From contig DHQL01000004.1 of NCBI GenBank assembly GCA_002408085.1, forward strand, positions 1-64,000: a DNA stretch of 64,000 nucleotides, written 5' to 3'. This stretch comes from Spirochaeta sp. UBA5339. GTDB taxonomy: Bacteria; Spirochaetota; Spirochaetia; DSM-2461. The position numbers and the translations under genes are program-made. The notes beneath the pieces are model-generated. The model had not been told where the DNA came from. It did not search any database and was given only the letters and a program-made list of their open reading frames with translations. This document shows positions 51,815 through 60,103 of the stretch, in pieces (within the stretch, counting starts at the first letter, position 1; each line of letters starts with the position of its first letter).

Positions 51815-52809
51815 TCCTGATTCTCAATATGGAAGAAGAGGGAGTTAAACTCCTCAATTCCTCTTTCGTCTGCGGGGAACTGCTCGGGGTAGAGTACGTT
51901 CCGCAGCCAGATAATCCCGCCCAGCTGGTTGACTGATGGCGGCTTGTCGAAGGCGTTAAAGGGGGCGTGGGGTACAATGGCCAGTTCGGTGTTCAGGGCC
52001 GCCCATCTTCCTGTTGAATACAGTTCGCCGTCGTTCAGTTTGGTTCTTGTTTCATGGCCTGCGATAATCACTTCGGGCTGACCTATAATCAGCTCCTCGA
52101 AGGAGATATGCATGGGGCCGGACTCTCTGTTGTAGGGAGACTTGACCACATTGCTTCCTCCGCAGAGCTCAATCAGGTAACCGTTAACGGTGCCGGCGGG
52201 GTAGGTGTCCAGTCCCTGACTGCTCAGAGAGTAGAATACCCTTTTTTTATCCTCTTCGGCGAGGGATGCCGTGAAATCCATTGTCTCAGAGATCAGTGCA
52301 TCGGCATAGGCTGCCAGTTCAGCTGCCCGCTCCTCTCTTCCCAGAACCCTTCCCATAAGCTCAAGGGCTTCGGCGGTCCTGTGGATATCGTTATCAATAT
52401 AGAAAACTGGAATCTGCAGCAGATTCTCAACACTCTCGCATACCTCTTTTACAGAGTCCGTCATGGGGCCCTGAAGAAGGATAAAATCGGGATTCAGTCT
52501 GAGGATCTCCTCCTTGTTGGCAGGCTTGCTGTTTCCCCAGAGGGTTCCGTGTACGGGAAGGTCCCTGTACTCTTCGGGAATCATCTCAAGAGCATCCCTG
52601 GCCATCTTGAAATTCCAGTTCCCCAGAAGCTCGGGAGCCAGAGAGTAGAGGAAAACAGAGGCCGTGGGGTTTCCGCTGTGTACAATGGTGATTTTGTCAG
52701 CTGCCGGAAGAGTTACCTCCCGTCCGAACATATCGGTAACTGTCTGCTCCGCGGCGGCAAAGCCGAGGATGCTGAACATCAATGTTGTGATTAAAAGAAG
52801 CTTTTTCAT
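51811..52809 (-). CDS. BtuF/FecB-type binding protein of the operon
   Basis: This 332-residue PF01497 protein has a signal peptide (MKKLLLITTLMFSILGFAAA) and binds a metal complex (Fe chelate, corrinoid or similar). TVTDMFGREVTLPAADKI, LNPDFILLQGPMTDSVKEVC and NVVKSPYNRESGPMHISFEE mark the fold. It is very similar along its length to the orphan protein at 40911-41900. Start and stop overlap the ATPase and SBP-like genes by four bases each. It is the periplasmic component for the FecCD-type permease and ATPase upstream. Confidence 0.9.
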   Translation of the reverse strand: MKKLLLITTLMFSILGFAAAEQTVTDMFGREVTLPAADKITIVHSGNPTASVFLYSLAPELLGNWNFKMARDALEMIPEEYRDLPVHGTLWGNSKPANKEEILRLNPDFILLQGPMTDSVKEVCESVENLLQIPVFYIDNDIHRTAEALELMGRVLGREERAAELAAYADALISETMDFTASLAEEDKKRVFYSLSSQGLDTYPAGTVNGYLIELCGGSNVVKSPYNRESGPMHISFEELIIGQPEVIIAGHETRTKLNDGELYSTGRWAALNTELAIVPHAPFNAFDKPPSVNQLGGIIWLRNVLYPEQFPADERGIEEFNSLFFHIENQE

Positions 52810-53618
52810 GCAGATTCTCCTGTATTTTTAAATTTATTCTGCATCTCCTGTACGAACAGGGGCTCGCAGTACCGGGAGCCGTTGTTGTTTCTTACAGAGA
52901 TGGGGGTTCCATAGAGATCGGAGAGAGTCTCTCCGGTAATGACTTTTTCGGCCCTGTCATAGTCGGTGAGGGTTCCTCCCCTGAGGATCACAGTCAGGGC
53001 ATTGAGCCAGAGGCTGTGCTCGGGAAAGTGGCTGCTCACAATAATTCCGATTCCCTTGTCAGAGAGCTCGGAGAGCACCTTAAGTACCTTGATCTGGTTT
53101 CCCATATCCAGGTTGGATACAGGCTCGTCCAGGAGGATGATCTTTGTGTCCTGGGTCAGAGCCCGGGCGATCAGGACAAGGCGTTGTTCTCCGCCGCTGA
53201 GCTCCTGGTAGTTCTTCTCCGCAAGGTGGAGGAGTCCCAGTCTTTCAAGGGATCGGTTCGCCTCTTCATAGTCCTTTTTGGCGGGACTGGCGTAGAAGCT
53301 GCACTTGGCAATACGTCCCAGTACAACCATGTCTCTGACCGTAAAGGCGATGCCCGTTACATGGTTCTGAGGAACATAGGCCAGATAGCCGGCCAGGGTC
53401 TTCTTGTCCATCTTCCGGATGTCCTCTCCCTCAATGGAGACGGTACCGGAGAAGGGTTTCATAAATCCCGCCATGTTTTTCAGCAGGGTGGTCTTTCCCT
53501 GACCGTTGGCACCCAGAAGGGTGAGAATCTCTCCCGAACGGATGGAGAAGTTGATATCCCGGATAATGGTCTTGTTTCCGTATCCGGCGCTCAGGTTCTT
53601 GATTTCCATTGTGATCAT
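52806..53618 (-). CDS. FecE/BtuD-type ABC ATPase
   Basis: This 270-residue ATPase has Walker A GANGQGKTT, signature LSGGEQRLV and Walker B IILLDEPVSNLD, with the Q-loop YVPQNHV. It matches the Fec/Btu/Znu group of importers for iron chelates, cobalamin or metal complexes. It powers the permease encoded upstream. A near-overlap (TGATATG) joins it to the permease gene, and an ATGA overlap joins it to the binding-protein gene. Confidence 0.95.
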   Translation of the reverse strand: MITMEIKNLSAGYGNKTIIRDINFSIRSGEILTLLGANGQGKTTLLKNMAGFMKPFSGTVSIEGEDIRKMDKKTLAGYLAYVPQNHVTGIAFTVRDMVVLGRIAKCSFYASPAKKDYEEANRSLERLGLLHLAEKNYQELSGGEQRLVLIARALTQDTKIILLDEPVSNLDMGNQIKVLKVLSELSDKGIGIIVSSHFPEHSLWLNALTVILRGGTLTDYDRAEKVITGETLSDLYGTPISVRNNNGSRYCEPLFVQEMQNKFKNTGESA

Positions 53619-53619
53619 A

Positions 53620-54600
53620 TCAGCTCTCCTTCAGCAGGAAGTACGCGAAGAACGGCGCACCGATTATGGATGTCAGGATTCCCAGGGGAAACTCCAGAGG
53701 GGTGATGGCTCTGGAAACTGTATCGATCAGCAGAAGATAGAGGCCGCCGGTAAAGACCGAGGTCCACAGCATCCTGCTGAAGTTGTTGGGTATCCAGAGA
53801 CGGACGATATGGGGAACAACCAGACCAACCCATCCGATAACACCGCTGATGGAAACGGCGGCGGAGGTGAGCAGGGTTGTACAGACAATCACGATAAAGC
53901 GGTAGACCCGGGGATCGATTCCCAGACTCCGGATCTCATCCTCACCCAGAGAGAGGGCGGCAATCCGCCAGCGCATCAGGTAGAGGAGGGTTCCGCAGAG
54001 AAGAACCACCACACCCATAAAGATGCTCTTATGCATCTCGCTCTCAGCCAGAGAACCCATCAGCCAGTAGGTAATGGTGGGCAGGGTATTCTGGGGGTCG
54101 GCCACATATTTAACCAGTGAGATCAGGGAGGTGAAGAAGGTGTTTACCAGCATCCCCGACAGGACCAGAAGGAGGTTACGGCTCTTCCTCTTCCCCAATG
54201 ATGAGAGAAGAACGGCAATCATAACCGCTCCCAGTCCCGTCAGGAAGGAGAAGAACTGAATAAAAACCTGCCCCAGTCCCAGAAGGATGGCCAGAGCAGC
54301 TCCGAAGGCGGCACCTGATGAGGCTCCCAGCACCGAGGGGGAAACCATGGGGTTTTTGAATATGGTCTGGAACACCGCACCTGACAGGGAGAGGGCGGCG
54401 CCGACGAAAAAGGCCGCCAGAATACGGGGCAGCCGGAGATTAAAAAGGATGATCCCTGTGGTCTGATCCATCTCGCCCGGATTGATAAGGGCTCTGATAA
54501 TTTCAGCCGGATGCAGCGGGTAACGTCCGATGGAGAGAGCAAGCAGCACAGAGGCTATGACTAAAAAGAGAAAAATCAGTTTTTCTTTAACAGAGGTCAT
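53620..54600 (-). CDS. FecCD/BtuC-type ABC permease
   Basis: This 326-residue permease has about ten helices and the FecCD hallmarks LRLPRILAAFFVGAALSLSGAVFQTIFKNPM, LGASSGAAFGAA, and a C-terminal GVIGWVGLVVPHIVRLW block. It is the membrane core of the iron-chelate/corrinoid-type importer. It is first in the six-gene operon; the ATG has CAGGAC upstream. The 345-base region beyond it holds the shared element at 54645-54680. No classic cobalamin riboswitch box was seen there. Confidence 0.95.
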   Translation of the reverse strand: MTSVKEKLIFLFLVIASVLLALSIGRYPLHPAEIIRALINPGEMDQTTGIILFNLRLPRILAAFFVGAALSLSGAVFQTIFKNPMVSPSVLGASSGAAFGAALAILLGLGQVFIQFFSFLTGLGAVMIAVLLSSLGKRKSRNLLLVLSGMLVNTFFTSLISLVKYVADPQNTLPTITYWLMGSLAESEMHKSIFMGVVVLLCGTLLYLMRWRIAALSLGEDEIRSLGIDPRVYRFIVIVCTTLLTSAAVSISGVIGWVGLVVPHIVRLWIPNNFSRMLWTSVFTGGLYLLLIDTVSRAITPLEFPLGILTSIIGAPFFAYFLLKES

Positions 54601-54945
54601 TTCTGGTCCTGGTTTTGATATTATTGCCGAATGAAGGCTAATGGAGTTAGTTTGTATTAATATAGTTATGAGGTCAATATTTTGTTGTGGGTTCTTTATG
54701 GACCCTGCATGTATTTTTCTTCAACGCCCTTGTGGTATTCGTGAATAATGTTTTATTAAGTATTTCTTAAATAGTAATGATTTAGTTATAGTTTCTATAT
54801 TCAGGAGAGGCTGAGTATCAGTGGAGCACTCCTCTTCGGTATTGAAAGCTGCAGTCCTTTGTAATAAGATCCGAAAAAAACAAGGAAATAGAGTAGTAAA
54901 CAGCCAAGGTATATTCATCTGCTGTAAGACTATATGAGGACAGCC
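54601..54945. other. Divergent promoter region of the six-gene operon and methyltransferase
   Basis: No gene. It holds the shared element (54645-54680) and a hairpin at 54803-54833 (outer AGGAG/CTCCT, inner CTGAGTATCAG). The bases after about 54850 lead to the methyltransferase gene. I looked for a cobalamin-riboswitch B12 box on both strands and did not find one. Confidence 0.5.
54645..54680. promoter_or_regulatory. Shared element AGTTAGT-N21-GTCAATAT (copy 2)
   Basis: Same words and spacing as 41966-42001, here 45-80 bases upstream of the permease ATG. Both copies stand in front of minus-strand genes for the same family of metal-complex import and are read in the same orientation relative to those genes. 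It is the candidate operator or promoter for a shared metal-responsive regulator. Confidence 0.6.
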
Positions 54946-55623
54946 ATGACGGTTAAGGAACTTTTTGATAAATCCGCAGGGGAGTATGATAAGCAAAGAA
55001 GGATGCTGATTCCCTGTTTTGATGACTTTTACGGCACGGCCCTCGATCTCGTACCCTTTAAAGAGGACAAGAGTTTTTCAGTTCTTGATCTTGGAGCCGG
55101 AACCGGACTCTTTTCGGACCTTCTTTTCTGGGTCTTCCCCAATGCCTCTTTTACCCTCTTTGACATTTCGGAGGATATGCTGGCACAGGCCAAAAAGCGC
55201 TTTGACGGAACCGGCCGGGATGTGAAATACATAGCCGGTGATTATGCCGCCACTGATATTCCCGGAAAATTTGATCTGATAATATCGGGGCTTTCCATCC
55301 ACCATCTTGAAGACGGGGACAAGCAGAGTCTTTTTTCAAGGCTTCCCTCCAAGCTGAACAGGGGCGGTCTATTTATCAATGCCGACCAGGTGCTGGGGGA
55401 TACTCCCGCCATCGAAGAGGTCTACCGCTCCACCTGGCTCAGACAGGTCAAAGAGAGGGGAGCCGGTGATGAAGTTCTGGATGCGGCTCTTGAAAGGATG
55501 AAGTCAGATAAAATGACACCTCTTCAGACTCAGCTGGACTGGCTTAAGGACGCCGGATTTGATTCGGTGAACTGCTGGTATCAGAACTACAGTTTTGTTG
55601 TGTATTCGGCGATTAAGTCTTAA
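54946..55623 (+). CDS. Class I SAM-dependent methyltransferase
   Basis: This 225-residue protein has motif I VLDLGAGTGLFSDLL near residue 48, an acidic LFDISEDML motif II, FDLIISGLSIHHL motif IV, and a LNRGGLFINADQV motif. It resembles the cyclopropane/UbiE-like Methyltransf_25 group without a firm substrate. The ATG at 54946 has TGAGGA upstream; ATG 54934 overlaps that site and is rejected. It is divergent from the metal-import operon and lies before the EAL gene. Confidence 0.9.
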   Translation: MTVKELFDKSAGEYDKQRRMLIPCFDDFYGTALDLVPFKEDKSFSVLDLGAGTGLFSDLLFWVFPNASFTLFDISEDMLAQAKKRFDGTGRDVKYIAGDYAATDIPGKFDLIISGLSIHHLEDGDKQSLFSRLPSKLNRGGLFINADQVLGDTPAIEEVYRSTWLRQVKERGAGDEVLDAALERMKSDKMTPLQTQLDWLKDAGFDSVNCWYQNYSFVVYSAIKS

Positions 55624-55686
55624 CTTCCGTTGCTCCCGTTTTTTTAATGGAAAGTTCTGGAGCAGATTCATTAAAATAGAAGATGA

Positions 55687-58029
55687 ATGAAAAGGAAATT
55701 CCGCCCGGCAATACATCTTCTTCTGCCATTAATGCTGCTTTTTTTTCCTCTGGGTCTCTTCTTTATAGTCCGTCTGGATATGAGGTCTGTAGAATATACT
55801 ATTCAGGACAGAAGTGAGTATCTTAAGAGTGTACTCACTAGCATTGACTACAGTTTCTCATCCTATGAACAGCTGATCTCTACAACTGTTACCATAGTGG
55901 AGACCCTGCCTTCCGACAGGACGATTCATGAGGATTCGCTGCGGTCGATCTTCTCCTCTTCCCAGTCTGCTCTGGTATACGGAATCGGTATATGGTATGA
56001 ACCCTTTGCCTTTAACGATGAAACCGAACGCTTCGGTCCCTATATCCGGCAGACAAAACCTCTGGAAAAGGAATCGGAAATAACATATTTCTGGAACACT
56101 CCGGATTATAACTATCATGGGAGAGAGTGGTATAAAACCTCTCTTGCCGCCGAGGGAGATCGTCCCTCTGTTACTCCTCCCTTCTTTGACCATGACTACA
56201 CCTATATCACCTTCGGGAAACCCTTTTACAGGGATGGAAAGAAGGCGGGTGTTATCACCATCGATATAATCCTGCCCCTGCTCCAGGGCTATTTCATAAA
56301 CTATGACTTCTCTGATTTCTCCGGTGTTTATCTGACTACCTCCGACGGCAGTATTGTGATCTCCCGAACCATTGCCGACAAGGAGGATCTGGACCGGTAT
56401 GCTCTGGAGGGAAATCAGCCCGGGCTTTTTGTTGACAGAACAGCCACCTACAGTGAAGAGGAGATTTTTACTTTTTTTGAATCCATCGGCCAGAAGCCGG
56501 CGATAATCGATCATGAGACCAGAAACGGTGTCTTTAAGATCCATGGTTTCCTGGACAGAACATCTCTGTTTAAGAATATAGTACGAAGGCACATCTTCAA
56601 CTACTTCCTCTACCTCTTTTTCTGGGCATCCATCCTCCTTGTTATTATCCTGAGCTCTACCTATCAGGCACGACTATTTGAGAATCAGCTGCTGAACAGT
56701 GAGAATGATCAGCTTAAGGAGGAGGTGCGCAGGCGAATTGATGCGGAAGAGAAACTGGAGTTTCTTGCCTTTCATGATGAGGCCAGCGGTCTGGATAATC
56801 TGTTTTCCTTCTTTCAGACTGAGGAAGCACCCGTCAGGTATGAGGACAAACGAAGCCTCATTACCATCACTCTGAGCAATATGAGAGAGCTTTCACTGAT
56901 TCTTTCTGACAGCATAATTGATGAGGTTATTGCGGCCTTTGCCCAGCGCCTTAAAGACTCCTGTTCCAGGGTTTCCCGACTTTTCCGGGGCCGGGGATTT
57001 ACCTTTTATGTTGTTACTGATGGTGAGGAGGGCAGGGGGATAGAACTTGCCGAATCTCTCCTGCAGGAGTTCAGAAAGCCCATACTTATGGGTAACAGGG
57101 ATTTGAGACTCAGAATTAAGATCGGCTTTGTTCCCTTTTATGAGGCCGACAGCCTGGATCAGCTTCTCTCCATGTCACATTCCACGGTGAGTGATGAGAG
57201 TGCGAGAGACATCGATAAGATTGCCCTCTACAGTTCTTCGGTTCAGGATCACAAAGCCCGGACCCTGGTACTTGATACCGCAATGAGTCAGCCGGGATTC
57301 ACAGGGGAGCTGAATATGGTTTTCCAGCCCATTGTAAGCACCTCTGAGCACCTTGCGGTGGGGTGTGAGGCTCTTGTCCGCTGGAACAGCAGGGCTCTGG
57401 GCTCAATGATCTCTCCGGCAGAGTTTATTCCTCTGGCCGAGGAGAACGGTCTGATCATTAATCTGGGATGGTATGTTATTGAAGAGGTTCTGAAGATTCT
57501 TTCGGGACCTCTGGGGGACAGGGAGTTCTTTATCACAGTGAATGTTAGCCCCCTGCAGTTCCTTGAAATCGACTTTCCTGAAAAACTTGACCGTCTTGTT
57601 GACTCCTACAGTCTGGACAGGAAGAGAATCAAGCTTGAGATTACGGAGTCCTCCGCCGCCGCTGTTATTGAGGCGTTCTGGCAGATTGCCGATGACCTGA
57701 TCGGCCGCGGCTATCGTCTGGCCATCGATGACTTCGGAACCGGTGAGTCCTCCTTCCACCGCCTCTACCATATGTCCTTCGACTCCCTGAAGATTGACCG
57801 CTCCTTTATTACCGGAGTCTCCAGCGGACTGCGGAACCAGGAGATCTGCCGTTCCCTTCTGGAGATCGGCAACACCATGGGCAGCCGGGTCATCGCCGAG
57901 GGAGTGGAGACAGAGGGAGAGCTTCAGGCCCTGAAGGAGATCGGTATCCAGTATGTTCAGGGATACTTTTTTGCCAGACCCATGACCCTTGAAGAGCTGC
58001 TTGAGAGTCCTCTTTTGATGAAATCATAA
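55687..58029 (+). CDS. Cache-GGDEF(degenerate)-EAL c-di-GMP phosphodiesterase
   Basis: This 780-residue protein has a transmembrane helix at about 10-30, a periplasmic dCache sensor (residues 35-290), a second helix at about 300-325 (FLYLFFWASILLVIILSST), a GGDEF-like domain and an EAL domain. The GGDEF motif is not conserved. The EAL domain is complete: CEALVRW (EAL at 561-563), NVSPLQF, LEITES, AIDDFGTG, LKIDRSF, EGVE and VQGYFFARP. It should degrade cyclic di-GMP in response to an external ligand bound by the Cache domain. The ATG lacks a strong ribosome site (AATAGAAG). A terminator hairpin lies just after. Confidence 0.9.
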   Translation: MKRKFRPAIHLLLPLMLLFFPLGLFFIVRLDMRSVEYTIQDRSEYLKSVLTSIDYSFSSYEQLISTTVTIVETLPSDRTIHEDSLRSIFSSSQSALVYGIGIWYEPFAFNDETERFGPYIRQTKPLEKESEITYFWNTPDYNYHGREWYKTSLAAEGDRPSVTPPFFDHDYTYITFGKPFYRDGKKAGVITIDIILPLLQGYFINYDFSDFSGVYLTTSDGSIVISRTIADKEDLDRYALEGNQPGLFVDRTATYSEEEIFTFFESIGQKPAIIDHETRNGVFKIHGFLDRTSLFKNIVRRHIFNYFLYLFFWASILLVIILSSTYQARLFENQLLNSENDQLKEEVRRRIDAEEKLEFLAFHDEASGLDNLFSFFQTEEAPVRYEDKRSLITITLSNMRELSLILSDSIIDEVIAAFAQRLKDSCSRVSRLFRGRGFTFYVVTDGEEGRGIELAESLLQEFRKPILMGNRDLRLRIKIGFVPFYEADSLDQLLSMSHSTVSDESARDIDKIALYSSSVQDHKARTLVLDTAMSQPGFTGELNMVFQPIVSTSEHLAVGCEALVRWNSRALGSMISPAEFIPLAEENGLIINLGWYVIEEVLKILSGPLGDREFFITVNVSPLQFLEIDFPEKLDRLVDSYSLDRKRIKLEITESSAAAVIEAFWQIADDLIGRGYRLAIDDFGTGESSFHRLYHMSFDSLKIDRSFITGVSSGLRNQEICRSLLEIGNTMGSRVIAEGVETEGELQALKEIGIQYVQGYFFARPMTLEELLESPLLMKS

Positions 58030-58046
58030 GACCCGAAACCAAAAAC

Positions 58047-58069
58047 AGCCGGGAATCCTGTTCCCGGCT
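58047..58069 (-). terminator. Terminator of the arsenic operon
   Basis: AGCCGGGAA and TTCCCGGCT form a perfect nine-base stem around TCCTG; on the minus strand a TTTTT run follows. It ends the ars operon and also faces the EAL gene. Confidence 0.8.
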
Positions 58070-58077
58070 GCCAACCA

Positions 58078-58458
58078 TCAGATTGATGAAAGAAGTTCCT
58101 TTACCTTCTCTCCTATGGCATCCCTGAGCTCCTTCAGAGCTTCCATATCGGAGCCGTCCAGGTCCGGGAATCCCCAGTCCTGCCGGTATTTCTCTCCCAG
58201 GTCAGGGCAGTCCACACCCTCTCCCATCAGAATCAGGTAGTCGATCTCCCCGGGAAGTTCGGAAAGGGGCTTTGAGTACTGTCCTTCGGTATCAGATCCA
58301 ACCTCTGCCATAATTTCGGTAACCCCGGGCTTAACACCAGAGCCGGGTCTTGTTCCGGCGCTGAAGATGTTTATGCCGTCACCGGCGAGTTTTCTGGCCC
58401 AGCTCTCTCCCATCTGGCTCCTGCTGGTGTTTCCAATACAGATAAAGGCAATATTCAA
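58078..58458 (-). CDS. arsC: Arsenate reductase / LMW phosphatase family (ArsC)
   Basis: This 126-residue protein has the phosphatase loop CIGNTSR (C7 to R13) and the DLGEKYRQDWGFPD block, so it belongs to the thioredoxin-type ArsC/low-molecular-weight phosphatase fold. In the classic ArsC, three Cys relay electrons (C10, C82, C89). Here C7 and C84 match C10 and C89, but the middle one appears as Met (ILMGEGVDCP). The operon context (ACR3, ArsR, disulfide reductase) argues for arsenate reduction. It starts at TTG 58458 with AGGAG seven bases upstream, unusual but clear. Confidence 0.8.
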   Translation of the reverse strand: MNIAFICIGNTSRSQMGESWARKLAGDGINIFSAGTRPGSGVKPGVTEIMAEVGSDTEGQYSKPLSELPGEIDYLILMGEGVDCPDLGEKYRQDWGFPDLDGSDMEALKELRDAIGEKVKELLSSI

Positions 58459-58461
58459 TTT

Positions 58462-60102
58462 TTAACTCCTGTACTTCTTGTAGATCCTGTAGTTTTTAAA
58501 GCCCCCGGAGATGTTGTACACCTCGGTGAACCCGGCGTTGATCAGAACATTCTGTGCGGCGTTGCCGGTAACACCCTTGTTGCAGTGGGTGATGGTGGGC
58601 TTTGTTTTGTCCAGCTCCTCCATCTTCTCCCTGAGAACCGCCAGGGGAATATTCAGTGCACCATCGATATGACCCTTTTCATAGTCCTTTTTAGATCGGA
58701 CATCGATAATCTGATAATTATCCTCACTCCCCAGAAGCCTTTCGGGGGTAATGATCCGTCTGCCGCGGTTCAGGGCGTTGCTCAGAATCATCCCTGTATA
58801 CATAACAGGGTCCTTGGTGGTGGAGAAGGGGGGTGCATAGGAGAGATCCAGATGGAAGAGGTCATCCACCGTCGCCCCGAAGGTGATGGCTGTAACAAAG
58901 ACGTCCAGTCTCTTGTCGACTCCTCTCTCTCCGATAATCTGAACTCCCAGAACCTTTCCTGTCTTCCTGTCGGCCAGGGCCTTGATAACCATCTCTCTGG
59001 ACTCGGGAAGATACTTGCTCTGGTTCTCCTTGATATTGTGGATCACCTCCACATCATAGCCCTCGGCTTCGGCGTCTCTCTGTCCCATACCGGTAAAGCC
59101 GATTTCAAGGTCAAAGAACCGGACGATCCCCGTTCCCAGGGCACCCCGGAATTTCAGGTCTCCCCCGCTACAGGAGTCTCCGGCAATCCGTCCCATCTTG
59201 TTGGCTGTTGAGCCCATGGGGCGGTACATGGGTTTGCCCGTGGCCGCGGACCAGACTTCGGCGCAGTCTCCCACGGCCTTGATGCCGGGTACCGAGGTAT
59301 TCATCCGGTCATCCACCTTAATGGCCCCGGTCTCACCAAGGACTATGGAGGCCTCTTCGGCCAGTTCTGTCTCGGGTCTGACACCGGCGGATACGACAAC
59401 AAGGTCGGCATCAAAGGATTTTCCGGATCTGGTTGTTACCGATTTTTCATCGATGGTGCTGACCAGCTCTCCCGGATTATAGCTCAGCTCCTTAGAGTGG
59501 AAGTAGTCCTCGATCCAGATGCTCATATCATCATCCAGAACGGGCATAAGGCTCTCTTTCGCCTCGATCAGCTCTGTTCTGATGCCCCTCTCACTCAGGT
59601 TCTCAAAGATCTCCAGACCGATAAAACCGGCTCCGATAACCACGGCAGTTTCGGGCTTCTCCTTTTCAATAAAGGAGTTGAGGGCCAGGGTGTCCTCCAT
59701 GGTCTTCAGGGTGAATACATGGTTCTTCTCCACTCCCCCAATGGGAGGAATCAAGGTGCTGCTTCCGGTGGCCAGAACCAGGTCGTCATAACTCTCGATA
59801 AAGACCTCTCCGGTGTTCAGGTTCTCTACTTCCAGAACCTTCTCCTCTGTCCGGATCTTCAGGACCTTATGGCGGATTAGGATATCGATCTGAAAGCGCT
59901 TGGCAAACCAGGCGGGGTCCCGGGGGGTCAGATCCTCCGCCGACACATCTTCCCGGCCGATAAAGTAGGGCATGCCGCAGGTAGAGTAGGAGATAAACTC
60001 TCCCTTTTCAAAGATCAGGATCTCCCTATCTTCGTCGTTTCTTCTCAGCTTGGCAGCCACCGAGGTTCCTGCCGCTACGGCTCCGATAATAACGGTTTTC
60101 AT
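58462..60102 (-). CDS. CoA-disulfide reductase-rhodanese fusion (CoADR-RHD)
   Basis: This 546-residue flavoprotein has an FAD fold (VIIGAVAAGTSVAAKLRRND), the single redox Cys C42 in SYSTCGMPYFIG typical of CoA-disulfide/NADH oxidase-type enzymes, and an NAD fold (AVVIGAGFIGLEIFENL). A C-terminal rhodanese domain (about 450-546) carries the sulfur Cys in HCNKGVTG. Such fusions reduce CoA-persulfide/polysulfide or disulfides. Placement between ArsC and ACR3 suggests it supplies thiol or sulfur chemistry for arsenate handling (inference). The ATG has GGAGACAGCATAAG upstream, two bases after the ACR3 stop. Confidence 0.9.
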   Translation of the reverse strand: MKTVIIGAVAAGTSVAAKLRRNDEDREILIFEKGEFISYSTCGMPYFIGREDVSAEDLTPRDPAWFAKRFQIDILIRHKVLKIRTEEKVLEVENLNTGEVFIESYDDLVLATGSSTLIPPIGGVEKNHVFTLKTMEDTLALNSFIEKEKPETAVVIGAGFIGLEIFENLSERGIRTELIEAKESLMPVLDDDMSIWIEDYFHSKELSYNPGELVSTIDEKSVTTRSGKSFDADLVVVSAGVRPETELAEEASIVLGETGAIKVDDRMNTSVPGIKAVGDCAEVWSAATGKPMYRPMGSTANKMGRIAGDSCSGGDLKFRGALGTGIVRFFDLEIGFTGMGQRDAEAEGYDVEVIHNIKENQSKYLPESREMVIKALADRKTGKVLGVQIIGERGVDKRLDVFVTAITFGATVDDLFHLDLSYAPPFSTTKDPVMYTGMILSNALNRGRRIITPERLLGSEDNYQIIDVRSKKDYEKGHIDGALNIPLAVLREKMEELDKTKPTITHCNKGVTGNAAQNVLINAGFTEVYNISGGFKNYRIYKKYRS

Positions 60103-60103
60103 C

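Noticed and set aside
54601..54945. Cobalamin riboswitch before the FecCD-type operon
   Set aside because: The binding protein family would fit B12, but neither a B12 box nor the usual paired core was seen on either strand.
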